Positions 34,982-43,700 of a stretch of DNA of 44,905 bases are shown piece by piece; the first letter of the stretch is position 1, and each line of letters starts with the position of its first letter. This stretch comes from CAZTCJ01 sp964612085. Its GTDB lineage: Bacteria; Pseudomonadota; Alphaproteobacteria; JAJFIK01. The stretch spans positions 1-44,905 of the forward strand of contig CAZTCJ010000024.1 in NCBI GenBank assembly GCA_964612085.1, read 5' to 3'. Position numbers and translations under genes: made by a program. A model generated the notes under the pieces. The model saw only the letters and a program-made list of their open reading frames with translations, was not told where the DNA came from and did not search any database.

Positions 34982-36343
34982 TCAGTCACCAAGCCCCTCT
35001 TCGGGCGAACTCTTTCCTGCCACCTGCCGGCCGCCCTTGAAGACGGCCTCGATGGTTTGCGTATGGGCAATCGCCTCAAGCGGGTTCTTCCGGAGCAAGA
35101 GGATATCCGCCCAGAACCCCTCGGCAACGACACCGGCATCGCCCACGCCCATGAACCGGGCGGCATCGACCGTCGCCGCGCGCAGCGCCTGAGCGGGCGT
35201 GAGGCCAGCCTCGACCAGCAAGGACAGTTCCTGGTGGAGACTCACGCCGGGCGCCACGAAGGGATTGCCCGCATCGGATCCCGCCAGGATCACCGCGCCG
35301 CGTTCAGCAAGCGCCTTGGTCATCCAGCGGGCATGGACCAGGGAGGCTTCGCGCGCGGCCGACCAGTCCGGCGTGACCCGGGCCCGCGCCGTTTCCTGTT
35401 GCTGAAGCCAGTACGCCCGAACCGCTTGGGGCATGCCGTCCAGCAGATTCGTCCAACCGTCTTCATATGCCATGGCCGTCGCCATTTCGCGCACGATGAG
35501 CGTCGGCACCTGAACCACACCGGCCGCGACAAGCGTATCGAGAATTGCTCCGCATGCGGCCCGGTCATCAGGATCGCACAAACCGCCCCGCTCGATCGCC
35601 AGATGTTCGATGCTCGCAAAGCCGAGCCGGGCGGCCTCGCGGGGCGCCGTGCCGATGGGCAGATGCCCGACAATCGGCATATCGAGAGAAGCCGCCTCAT
35701 TCGCCACAGCCTCAAGCACATCTTGGGGCACCAGGCTGTAGACCTTGATGAAATCAACGCCCTTTTCCTTCAGTAGACGGACGCCGGCACGCCCGTCTTC
35801 CGGCGTGCTCAAGGCAATCGACAGGGCGGGATCGACCGGCTCGGGCCCGTCCAGGAAGGGGCCGGGAAACCACAAGCGAGGCGCCGCCAGGGCACAGGAG
35901 GCGATCTGCGCCCGTATTCCCAGGGCCAGGTCGAGATCGCCACCCATATCGCGCACCGCCGTCACCCCATGCTCCAGGAACAAGGGCATGAATACGGGCG
36001 GCACGGACGGATCCCACAAGGTATGAACATGCATGTCCCACAGCCCGGGCAGGACATACCGTCCTTCGCCCCGCACCACCCGCGCTCCGGGCCGGGCGGC
36101 TTTGAGACCCGCCATATCCGCAGCGGGTCGGTCGGCGGCGATCCGCCCGCGCGACAGGACCAGCGCGCGGTCGCGGCGCACGGCTTCGGCCTCCACATCG
36201 ACCACATGCACCGGTCCCAGAATGATGTCGGGCGGCGGCGCACAGTCTTCCCCGGCGAAAAGAGCCCCGATGCCCAAAGCCCAAAACAGCGGCATCACTA
36301 TCGCGATCCATCCGGCCATCTGCCTGTCCCGATCAAAGCGCAT
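34982..36343 (-). CDS. Envelope-associated metal-dependent amidohydrolase
   Basis: 453 residues of the amidohydrolase superfamily. The N-terminal hydrophobic helix (about 10-30) is a signal or anchor. The first metal ligands are in DMHVHT (His105, His107), with the probable bridging lysine in FIKVYS, His in GHLP and IEHLA, and the last Asp in GSDAGNP. This is the imidazolonepropionase-like/Xaa-Pro-type subset often annotated as peptidase or carboxypeptidase; the substrate cannot be told. ATG 36343 is preceded by AAGGGGAAAGAGC. It is divergent from the YpfJ gene. Confidence 0.87.
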   Translation of the reverse strand: MRFDRDRQMAGWIAIVMPLFWALGIGALFAGEDCAPPPDIILGPVHVVDVEAEAVRRDRALVLSRGRIAADRPAADMAGLKAARPGARVVRGEGRYVLPGLWDMHVHTLWDPSVPPVFMPLFLEHGVTAVRDMGGDLDLALGIRAQIASCALAAPRLWFPGPFLDGPEPVDPALSIALSTPEDGRAGVRLLKEKGVDFIKVYSLVPQDVLEAVANEAASLDMPIVGHLPIGTAPREAARLGFASIEHLAIERGGLCDPDDRAACGAILDTLVAAGVVQVPTLIVREMATAMAYEDGWTNLLDGMPQAVRAYWLQQQETARARVTPDWSAAREASLVHARWMTKALAERGAVILAGSDAGNPFVAPGVSLHQELSLLVEAGLTPAQALRAATVDAARFMGVGDAGVVAEGFWADILLLRKNPLEAIAHTQTIEAVFKGGRQVAGKSSPEEGLGD

Positions 36344-36447
36344 GCTCTTTCCCCTTCAGCGCAAACTCATTAAACTGCCGGACACGTGCAGAGCGCAATC
36401 CATGTCTCGGCAAAAACGAAATACATGGCGGTAGAGAGGGGACAGTC

Positions 36448-37353
36448 ATGGTGCAGTGGCGCGGACGGCGGCGCAGTGACAACGTGGAAGACCGCAGACG
36501 CCAGGGCGGTGGCGGCGGCGCGGGCGCGGCGGGCCTGATCGGGCTCATCGGCCCTCTTTTGAAACTCGTGCTCAGCAAATTCGGCATCGGCGGCGTCGTG
36601 GTGCTTGTGGGCGGCTTTTTCGCCCTGCAGTTCATTGGCGTCGATCCCTTGGCCCTGCTGTCGGGCGCGCCGGCACCCTCCTCCCAGCCGCGCCAGCTCA
36701 GTGCCGAGGAGGAGGAAGCCGGGCATTTCTCCGCCGTCATCCTGGCCGAGACGGAAGACACCTGGAGCCGCCGGTTCGAGGCCGCGGGAGCACGGTACGA
36801 GCCGCCCCGCATGGTGCTGTTCACCAGCCGCGTGACGTCAGCATGCGGATCGGCGTCCTCCGCCATGGGACCGTTCTACTGCCCGGCCGACAAAAGCGTT
36901 TATCTGGACACATCCTTCTTCGATGAGCTGTCCCACCGCTTCGGCGCGCCGGGCGATTTCGCGGGCGCCTATGTCATCGCCCATGAAGTGGGTCACCATG
37001 TGCAGACGATCACCGGCATCACTGCCCGCATCCGTCAGGAACAATCGCGCGTCGGTCAGGTTGAACAGAATGCCTGGACGGTGCGCATGGAGCTGCAAGC
37101 GGATTGTTACGCCGGCATCTGGGCCCATGACGCGGACAGGCTGGCGGGTATTCTGGAAGACGGCGACATCGAGGAAGGCCTGCGCGCCGCAAGCGTTATC
37201 GGCGACGACGCCCTTCAACGCAATGCCGGTCAGGAAGTGAACCCGGAAAGCTTCACCCATGGCACGTCGGACCAGCGCCAACGCTGGTTCACGACCGGCT
37301 ACCAGACAGGCAGCGTGGAGGCCTGCGATACGATCAGCGCACGGCAACTCTAG
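36448..37353 (+). CDS. ypfJ: YpfJ-type neutral zinc metallopeptidase
   Basis: 301 residues, matching the YpfJ/KPN_02809 family (PF04228). The opening MVQWRGRRRSDNVEDRR is the family start signature, followed by one transmembrane helix (about 30-60, GGVVVLVGGFFALQF). Zinc ligands are in AHEVGHHVQ (His179, His183; catalytic Glu180), and the later conserved ELQADCYAG provides the third ligand region. The catalytic part is predicted to be periplasmic; the biological role is poorly known. ATG 36448 follows GAGAGGGGACAG. Its stop codon is immediately followed by the palindromic repeat element. Confidence 0.92.
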   Translation: MVQWRGRRRSDNVEDRRRQGGGGGAGAAGLIGLIGPLLKLVLSKFGIGGVVVLVGGFFALQFIGVDPLALLSGAPAPSSQPRQLSAEEEEAGHFSAVILAETEDTWSRRFEAAGARYEPPRMVLFTSRVTSACGSASSAMGPFYCPADKSVYLDTSFFDELSHRFGAPGDFAGAYVIAHEVGHHVQTITGITARIRQEQSRVGQVEQNAWTVRMELQADCYAGIWAHDADRLAGILEDGDIEEGLRAASVIGDDALQRNAGQEVNPESFTHGTSDQRQRWFTTGYQTGSVEACDTISARQL

Positions 37354-37478
37354 AGCGTTTTCAGCAGTGAGCGCCAGCGAACGGGTGCGTTCGGCTTCGC
37401 CTCACTGCGGTTCGAAAACGCGACAAAGCAAAGGCATAGAGCGTATTCAATGATCTGGACTTCATTGAATACGCTCTA
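37351..37478. repeat. 128-bp palindromic MITE/REP-like element
   Basis: The element begins TAGAGCGT and ends ACGCTCTA, an 8-bp terminal inverted repeat. Inside, GCGTTTTC (37355-37362) pairs with GAAAACGC (37414-37421), CAGTGAG (37365-37371) with CTCACTG (37401-37407), and CGAACG with CGTTCG, so the first 71 bases can fold as one long imperfect hairpin. A second, perfect 17-bp palindrome occupies 37437-37478 with an 8-base loop. It fills the gap between two convergent genes and its first three bases overlap the ypfJ stop codon. Short elements starting TAGAGCGTTTTC are common dispersed repeats in Alphaproteobacteria; here it could also terminate both transcripts. Confidence 0.7.
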
Positions 37479-37482
37479 AGTC

Positions 37483-38226
37483 TCACGAGCAAGTGTTGGC
37501 GTGGTCTTGACGCGCCGGCAGCCTGACGCAGAAACACGCGCCGGGCCCGGCATGGGGTTCGCACCAGATGGAGCCCCCATGGCGGCGGACAATGGACCGG
37601 CAAATCGCCAGCCCCATGCCCGTGCCGCCTGGCCCGTCGGCTTCGAAAAAGCTGAAAATACGCGCCCGCATGGCCTGCGCGACGCCCCGGCCAGTATCGC
37701 GGATCCGGATTGTCCAAAACCCATCGGAAAGATGAGCCTCGATGCCGATCTCAAGCGGCGCCTCTTCTCTCCGGAACCGGATCGCATTGCCGATCAGTTC
37801 CCGGAACAGAAAGGAAAGCTGCGCCCTATCGCCATCGAGCACGGGCATCGGACCGGCCCGCAGCACCGCGCCGAGATCCGTCAGCCGTGGCGCGATTTCC
37901 CTGCTTATGTCAGAAATCAGACCGGCGCAATCGACCGGCGCGAACGGATTGGCTTGCGTGCTGACTTTCGAGAACGCCAAAAGCCCTTCGAGCATGCCAT
38001 TTAACGTCTTGCCCGCCTGCCCGATCAGGCGCACAAGATCTTCTTCCTCGGACGAGACCTTTTCGCCCAACGTCTCGATCAAGAGATCCGACAACTGAAC
38101 CATATGCCGGACCGGCGCGTTCATGTCATGGGAGACGGAATAGGCGAAATCGGCGAATTCCTCCTCGACATCGAAGGGCCGCTCATCGTGCCGGGGCGTA
38201 TCATCCGCTTTCTTGAGAAACGCCAT
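37483..38226 (-). CDS. Small soluble histidine kinase without a sensor domain
   Basis: 247 residues, consisting only of a dimerisation/phosphotransfer domain and an ATPase domain. The H box is FAYSVSHDMNAPVR (His33), close to the DxSHDLxxPLR form of phytochrome-associated kinases. The N box is ELIGNAIRF, followed by DTGRG (G1) and GGTGMGLAICRSIV (G2). There is no transmembrane segment and no sensor domain, so it must be driven by a partner protein. It lies 9 bp downstream of a single-domain response regulator, its likely partner. Confidence 0.85.
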   Translation of the reverse strand: MAFLKKADDTPRHDERPFDVEEEFADFAYSVSHDMNAPVRHMVQLSDLLIETLGEKVSSEEEDLVRLIGQAGKTLNGMLEGLLAFSKVSTQANPFAPVDCAGLISDISREIAPRLTDLGAVLRAGPMPVLDGDRAQLSFLFRELIGNAIRFRREEAPLEIGIEAHLSDGFWTIRIRDTGRGVAQAMRARIFSFFEADGPGGTGMGLAICRSIVRRHGGSIWCEPHAGPGACFCVRLPARQDHANTCS

Positions 38227-38235
38227 GCCCGGTGG

Positions 38236-38751
38236 TCAGCTATGGTACAAGGACGCATAGGTCTTGGCGGTAACGAGCTTGGGCAAGGTCAGCCCTTTGA
38301 GAAGGTGATCGAGCAGAAAGTCGATGATATTGCGCAAACACGCCCGGTTTTGCGGCTTCAAGACATAAGAGACGTTATATTTTTGCGAAACGCTGTTGAA
38401 GGCGTCCATATTCGCCTGGCCGGTGATCATGACCGCGGGCGTGCGCTTCAGTTTCGGGATCATCTTGACGATCTCGATAAACTCCAGACCCGTCATATTC
38501 GGCAGGCCCAGATCGACCAGAAGAAGATCCGGATGGGCCGATGACTCCGACAGTTTATGGATAGCATCTTCCGCGCTGGTCGCATGCAGGGCCTCCCTGA
38601 CACGCAAATTACCCTTCAACTCAAGCCCCAGCACTTTGGCGTCGGCCTCATTATCCTCAATATAAAGAACAAAATAGCCTTTTGCCCGCGCGTCTTCTCT
38701 CAACCCGTCTTCCAACGGATTGGCCATGGCGAGGCTCTGCGTCGATTTCAT
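38236..38751 (-). CDS. Single-domain response regulator (Rcp1-like)
   Basis: 171 residues of REC domain only, preceded by a roughly 25-residue N-terminal extension. The acid pair is in YIEDN (about 30-34), phospho-acceptor Asp80 is in LLVDLGLPNMTG, the Thr is in VMITG and the conserved Lys132 in VLKPQ. Stand-alone REC proteins of this Rcp1-like type usually pass phosphate to or from a kinase or effector by contact. ATG 38751 is preferred (GGGAT upstream); ATGs at 38787 and 38727 are alternatives. It lies between the REC-GGDEF gene and the small kinase on the same strand. Confidence 0.87.
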   Translation of the reverse strand: MKSTQSLAMANPLEDGLREDARAKGYFVLYIEDNEADAKVLGLELKGNLRVREALHATSAEDAIHKLSESSAHPDLLLVDLGLPNMTGLEFIEIVKMIPKLKRTPAVMITGQANMDAFNSVSQKYNVSYVLKPQNRACLRNIIDFLLDHLLKGLTLPKLVTAKTYASLYHS

Positions 38752-38787
38752 TTCGTATCCCACTGCAGGGGCATGGCCAACGCCCAT

Positions 38788-39711
38788 TCAAGCGACCAGA
38801 CTGGACTGCACAGTCTGATCATGATCGTTTTCATGGCATTTCAGTTTCATTTCGTACATTTTGCGGTCGGCCACCCCGAGCACGCTCATCAGATCGTCCT
38901 CGACCTCAGGATCGGCGATGGCGCAACCGACGCTCACCGAATAAGGGATTTTCAGATCGTCCATTTTGAAGCTGCCCGAAATGCGCTCGATCATGCGCTT
39001 GCGTACGATTTCTATCGCCTCTTCATCCTTGGTATCCTCGGCGATAATAACGAATTCGTCGCCGCCGAGCCGGGCGACAATATCGGAAACGCGCACCACA
39101 TCCAGGATCTGCTGGGCGACATGGCACAGCAAGGCGTCGCCGATATTGTGTCCATGCTGATCATTGACAGTCTTGAACCGGTTCAAATCCAGAATGAAAA
39201 CACCCAGCTTCGAGTGGTGCCGCTTGGCGCGCGCCAAAGCCCGGCGCCAGCGCTCGAAAAGATGCGCCCGGTTGCTCAGGCCGGTCAGGGCATCCCGGTA
39301 GGCCTGAGTCAGCAGGACCTGCTCCTTGCGCTTGCGCTGACAGGCATACGTGATCGACCGGTTGAGCACATGCTGATTGGCCTCTGTCTTGACGAGAAAG
39401 TCCTGCGCCCCGAGCCGTAAGGCTTTAAGAGCGATATCCACATTCTCTTCGCCGCTCAGCACGATAATGGGGATATGCGGATTAATACGCAACACTTCCT
39501 CTATCGTTTCCAGACCATCGGAATCCGGTACATTCAGATCGACCAAAGCCACATCGAAAAAACTGCGCGACAATGTGGACAAGGCATCCTTCAGAACTTT
39601 GACCCTGCGCACCGTCATGGGGTTGTCTTGACATCTCTGCAACAGCTCAGTCGTGACCGCAGCATCAAAATCGTCATCTTCGAGGATGAACGCGGTCTCA
39701 GGATATGCCAT
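38788..39711 (-). CDS. REC-GGDEF diguanylate cyclase response regulator
   Basis: 307 residues. The REC domain (1-120) has the acidic cluster EDDD (11-14) and phospho-acceptor Asp58 in VALVDLNVPDSDG. After a short linker, the GGDEF domain has the intact active site GGDEF (216-220) and an intact inhibitory I-site RVSD (207-210) five residues upstream. It should make c-di-GMP when phosphorylated, with product feedback. It is the PleD/WspR/Rrp1-like architecture with a single REC domain. A candidate sigma-70 promoter lies 136-164 bp upstream. Confidence 0.92.
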   Translation of the reverse strand: MAYPETAFILEDDDFDAAVTTELLQRCQDNPMTVRRVKVLKDALSTLSRSFFDVALVDLNVPDSDGLETIEEVLRINPHIPIIVLSGEENVDIALKALRLGAQDFLVKTEANQHVLNRSITYACQRKRKEQVLLTQAYRDALTGLSNRAHLFERWRRALARAKRHHSKLGVFILDLNRFKTVNDQHGHNIGDALLCHVAQQILDVVRVSDIVARLGGDEFVIIAEDTKDEEAIEIVRKRMIERISGSFKMDDLKIPYSVSVGCAIADPEVEDDLMSVLGVADRKMYEMKLKCHENDHDQTVQSSLVA

Positions 39712-39846
39712 CTATGCCACCAATTCCTTACCCCCACACTCACGGGAGACCGGCACCTTCAAACCGGATACGATACTGCGCCACTATCTAATACTATGTG
39801 CAGAAACTAAAAACGAAGTTAGTTTTATGCACTACACTCAATCATC

Positions 39847-39875
39847 CTTATACATAACAATTAAAATACAGACAA
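39847..39875 (-). promoter_or_regulatory. Candidate sigma-70 promoter of the REC-GGDEF gene
   Basis: On the leftward strand TTGTCT (39875-39870) is followed after exactly 17 bases by TATAAG (39852-39847), in the most AT-rich stretch of the window. It would start transcription near 39840 and leave a leader of about 130 nt before the REC-GGDEF start. Confidence 0.45.
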
Positions 39876-40037
39876 AACTCAGAAAAGCCACGCTAAGGTT
39901 TTGATAGGCAGATTGCGGTAGCATTTCCTTGCCTCCAATTGGGACGGGGTGGCGCCGCGGCTTGGCGGACGCGGGCGATAAGCGGAGCGCTTCGCTGGGG
40001 TGAGCGGGGCGCTCCGCTATGCTGCATCAGGCCGGCA

Positions 40038-40229
40038 TTAGAAAATCATCGGATTGAGGGAACCGGTTCTGATCCGCTGATGGGTCCGAGGGCGAATCCA
40101 CTGAACCGACAAACCGTCCTGACCGGGATTATTCGATAGAATTTTCCGCACCCGGATGCGCTTCATCAGCGCGGCATCTTCAAGGGGGCCGGACTCGCGG
40201 CGGGTAGAGCCAATCTTTCTCAAACGCAT
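40038..40229 (-). CDS. Candidate small basic protein
   Basis: 63 codons from ATG 40229, which has a strong ribosome site (GGGAGAAGG) 3 bases upstream. The product is very basic (many Arg/Lys) with RIRVRKIL and QWIRPRTHQRIRT, no recognised family, and could bind nucleic acid or be spurious. Third-position GC is lower than in the neighbours. It sits between the REC gene (40320-40775) and the REC-GGDEF gene on the same strand. Confidence 0.4.
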   Translation of the reverse strand: MRLRKIGSTRRESGPLEDAALMKRIRVRKILSNNPGQDGLSVQWIRPRTHQRIRTGSLNPMIF

Positions 40230-40319
40230 TGCCTTCTCCCTCATGGGTCATGATGAGGCCAAGTATAGGGAAATCTCGTTTCACACCCTGAAAGGCCCTG
40301 CATTTCCCGATTCGGGACC

Positions 40320-40775
40320 TTAAGCCGTTTTTAAGGCTGTTCCGCCGTCCCGGTCAGGCAGCTCGACAATCGTCCAATAGCAATCGATCAGGCGCAACGC
40401 TTCCATGAAGCTGTTGATCGGATCGGCCTTGACGATATAACCCGCGACATTCTGGTCATAGGCCCGCACGATATCTTCATCGGCGTTCGAGGTGGTCAGC
40501 ACAAAGACAACGGACGCATGAAGCGCCTCATCCTTGCGAAGTTCCTGCAGAAACTCGATCCCATTCATGCGCGGCATATTGAGATCGAGCAGGATGAGAT
40601 ACGGACGGGCCAATCTGGGCTTACCGCCTTCTCCGCGCAATTGCTCCAAGGCTTCGACACCGTCGCGCGCCACGACGAGGGGATTGGAGATTTTCAAGGT
40701 CTTGAAGGCGCGCTGAATACCCATGACATCCAGCTCGTCATCCTCAACCAACAGCAACGTGACCGGACTGTTCAT
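40320..40775 (-). CDS. Single-domain response regulator coupled to the multi-PAS kinase
   Basis: 151 residues, one REC domain of the Rcp1 type: LLVEDDELD (8-16), phospho-acceptor Asp64 in LILLDLNMPRMNG, TTSNADEDI (94-102) and Lys116 in GYIVKAD. Its start codon lies 32 bases inside the 3' end of the kinase gene, so the pair is translationally coupled and is a clear kinase-regulator pair. An AAGGAGGT site precedes ATG 40775 by 11 bases. Confidence 0.9.
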   Translation of the reverse strand: MNSPVTLLLVEDDELDVMGIQRAFKTLKISNPLVVARDGVEALEQLRGEGGKPRLARPYLILLDLNMPRMNGIEFLQELRKDEALHASVVFVLTTSNADEDIVRAYDQNVAGYIVKADPINSFMEALRLIDCYWTIVELPDRDGGTALKTA

Positions 40776-43700
40776 CTTTATGCTGACCTCCTTGTATTGC
40801 TGTGTGTTTAGCGGAAATGGGCAGCGTGATGTGGAACGCGGCCCCACGCTCACCGGTCAGAGGCGAGCGCACCGAGACGCTGCCGCCCGCCGCTTCCACG
40901 GATCTCTTGACGATGGCAAGGCCGATGCCGCTGCCTTCGACCTCATCCCGGGGACGGAGTGTCTGGAACATGTTAAAAATCCGTTGCTGGAACTTCTGCG
41001 GAATACCGGGCCCATCGTCCTCAACGGTCAGGCTGTGGCTTGCTTCACCGCGTTCATAGGAGATCCGAACGGTGCCGTCCGCGCGATCGTGATGTTTCAC
41101 CGCGTTCGCGATCAGATTGAGCAGGACCTGTTCCAAAAGCGTCCTTGAAGCGGTGATTACGGGGAGCGGGCGGTCCGTATGGATCTTAAACCCTTCCGGC
41201 GGCGTGATCCAATCGGTCACCTCCGCCAACAGCGCCTGACAATCCACCGCCTCAGGCTTGCTGTCCCGCCGGCCCGCCCTCGAATAGGCAAGAATATCCG
41301 TCAGCAGAAGATTCATGCGGGCCACTCGCTGACGCAGCAATTGCAGCTTCTTCCGGGCATCCTCGTCAATGGCGTCGCCCAAATCCTCTTCCAGCCACTG
41401 GGTCACATTATCCATGCCCCGAAGCGGTGCACGCAGATCATGGGACGCGATATAGGCGAAGTGATCGAGGTCCCGGTTGAGCCGCTCGAGCGACAGGGCG
41501 CGCTGCTCCAGTTCTTCCTTGCTTTGCTTGAGGGGGTGAATGTCCATGATCGAGCCGATCATCCGGACGGGCCGGCCTTCCCCGTCCCATTGGGCCTGGC
41601 CCGACCCAAGAAACCAGCGATAGCCTTTCGTCTTGTGCTTCAAGCGGTATTCCAGACGGAACGGGCACTGCTCTTCAAAATGGGCATTGACAAGAGCGAA
41701 TGTGCGCTCGCGGTCGTCCGGATGGAGAATATCCTGGAACGCCGATAAGCCTGGCGTGATCTCTCCTTCTTCATATCCGAGCAGGCGATAGAAGATCGGC
41801 GACCACCATTCTTCTTCGCTGCTCACATCCATCCAATCCCAGATGCCGACGCTGGCACCGCTGGCGGCGAGCGCGAAACGCTGCTCGCTCAGACGCAAGG
41901 CTTCTTCCGTCTCTCTTTCCTTGGTCACATCTTTCGAGACGACGAACACATACCGGTCGCCAGTCTCAGGATCCGTATACGGTACTTTATCGGTTTGCAC
42001 CCAGCCCCGTTCGCCGTCCCGGGGGGTATAGGCCTCGACGATGCCGAGCTTGGGCACGCCCGAATTGATGACGCTCAGGTCGTCATCGTGGTATTTTTTC
42101 GCCATCTCCGGAAAAAGCTCGTACGTATCCGCCCCTTCCGCCTGCTCGACCGGCAGGCCCATCGACTCGGCCGCCTGCCTGTTCAAGCGCAGAATTCTGT
42201 TCTTGTCGTCCTTATACCAGATCCGGGCCGGAACGTGATTGAAGATAAGTTTCAGGTCATTTATTTGCCTGCGGATGAGTTCACGTGATGCGATGAGTTC
42301 ATCAAGATTTTTCCGCTGACTGATCTCATAACCAATCCATTGGGCAACGAGCGAAACCAGGCTTTTCTCCTGCTCTGTAAAAGCGCGCCGTCGCGCCTTG
42401 AAGCTTGAAAAGCTCAACGTCCCGAAGAATTGACCGTTCACGTAAAGCGGCGACCCAATATAGGCTTCGAGCTTGAAGGTTTTATAGCAAGGGTACTGAG
42501 CCAGATCACATTCGGCTGCGCATTCATAAGCTGTTATATCGTCATTATCAAGAGTATATCGGCAATACGTATCACTCAGATCGAACTCATCACCCTTGGT
42601 TAGGACGGCGCCATCTGCTTCCGCATATTCAACGCGATAGGCGTCGCCTTCGATCCTGCTGACAATGCCGATCTCCAAACCGAGATACTCCAAGGCAACG
42701 GTAAGCAAGTCCTGGACCTTGATGTCGGTGGATTTGTCGGAGGACGATAGAATCTCATTGAACCTGCGGCGGACATCCTCTTCCGCTTTCCGGTCCGAAA
42801 CATCGTCGGCCGATCCGGCCATGCGGGTTGCATTGCCGTTTTCGTCCCAAACCGCCTGCCCGCGAGCATGAATCCACACATAGGATCCGTCGGCGCGGCG
42901 CAGGCGAAATTCGACATCATACGGATCACCGTTCGTGAGATGCGCCTCAAGGGCCGCCATGATCCTGTGATGGTCTTCCGGATGAAGACGGCTCTCGAAT
43001 GCCTCAAGATGGGGTACGAACGCCTCATCCTCCACACCGACGATTTCCTTGAAACGGGGCGACCAGTAAAGAGCGTTGGTACGGATATTCCAATCCCACA
43101 GGCCGACGCTCGATCCGCGTACGGCCACATCGTAGCGCTCCTCGCTTTCCTGCAGGCGCAGCGCGGCCTCGCGCTTTTGCGTGACGTCCTGAAAGATGCC
43201 GAACACACAACGTATGGTGCCGACACTACCCGCCTGGTACACGCCTTTGCTGAGCACGTGCCGGATCTGGCCGTCCGGGCGGACCAGACGCAGTTCGAAT
43301 TCGAAGGGTTCCTGCCGCTGGATCGCGCCTTCAACGGATTTTGCAACAAGGTCCCGGTCGTCGGGGTGATAAAAATCGATGGCTGTCTCGAGATCCGGCG
43401 TATAGTCCGCAGGCGTTACACCGTGAATGCGGTAGACCTCTTCCGACCAGAAGATGGTATTGGCGACAAGATCGATCCGCCAGTGGCCGACGCCCGCCAC
43501 TTTTTCCGCCAGCTCGAGATAGACCTTCTCCAGGCGGAGCGCTTCCTCGGACGCCTTGCGCGCGGTAATGTCGCGTATGACGCCGGTGAACAGGCGGCCG
43601 CTTTCGAGCCTCAGCTCGCTGATCGACAGATCGATCGGGAAGACGGAGCCGTCCTTGCGCCGCCCCTTGACCTCCCGGCCACAGCTGATGACTTTCTTCT

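Larger units (their letters stand above)
39712..40319. other. 608-bp gap: AT-rich stretch, hairpin and one candidate small ORF
   Basis: The part nearest the diguanylate cyclase (about 39785-39905) is markedly AT-rich and carries a sigma-70-like promoter. A perfect 10-bp inverted repeat, AGCGGAGCGC (39981-39990) with GCGCTCCGCT (40009-40018), lies in the GC-rich middle. A 63-codon leftward ORF (40038-40229) fills most of the rest. Apart from these I see nothing else in the gap. Confidence 0.6.

Noticed and set aside
37437..37478. The perfect palindrome after ypfJ as a simple intrinsic terminator
   Set aside because: The stem is AT-containing, no T-run follows on either strand, and it forms the end of a larger repeat with terminal inverted repeats; I list it within that element instead.
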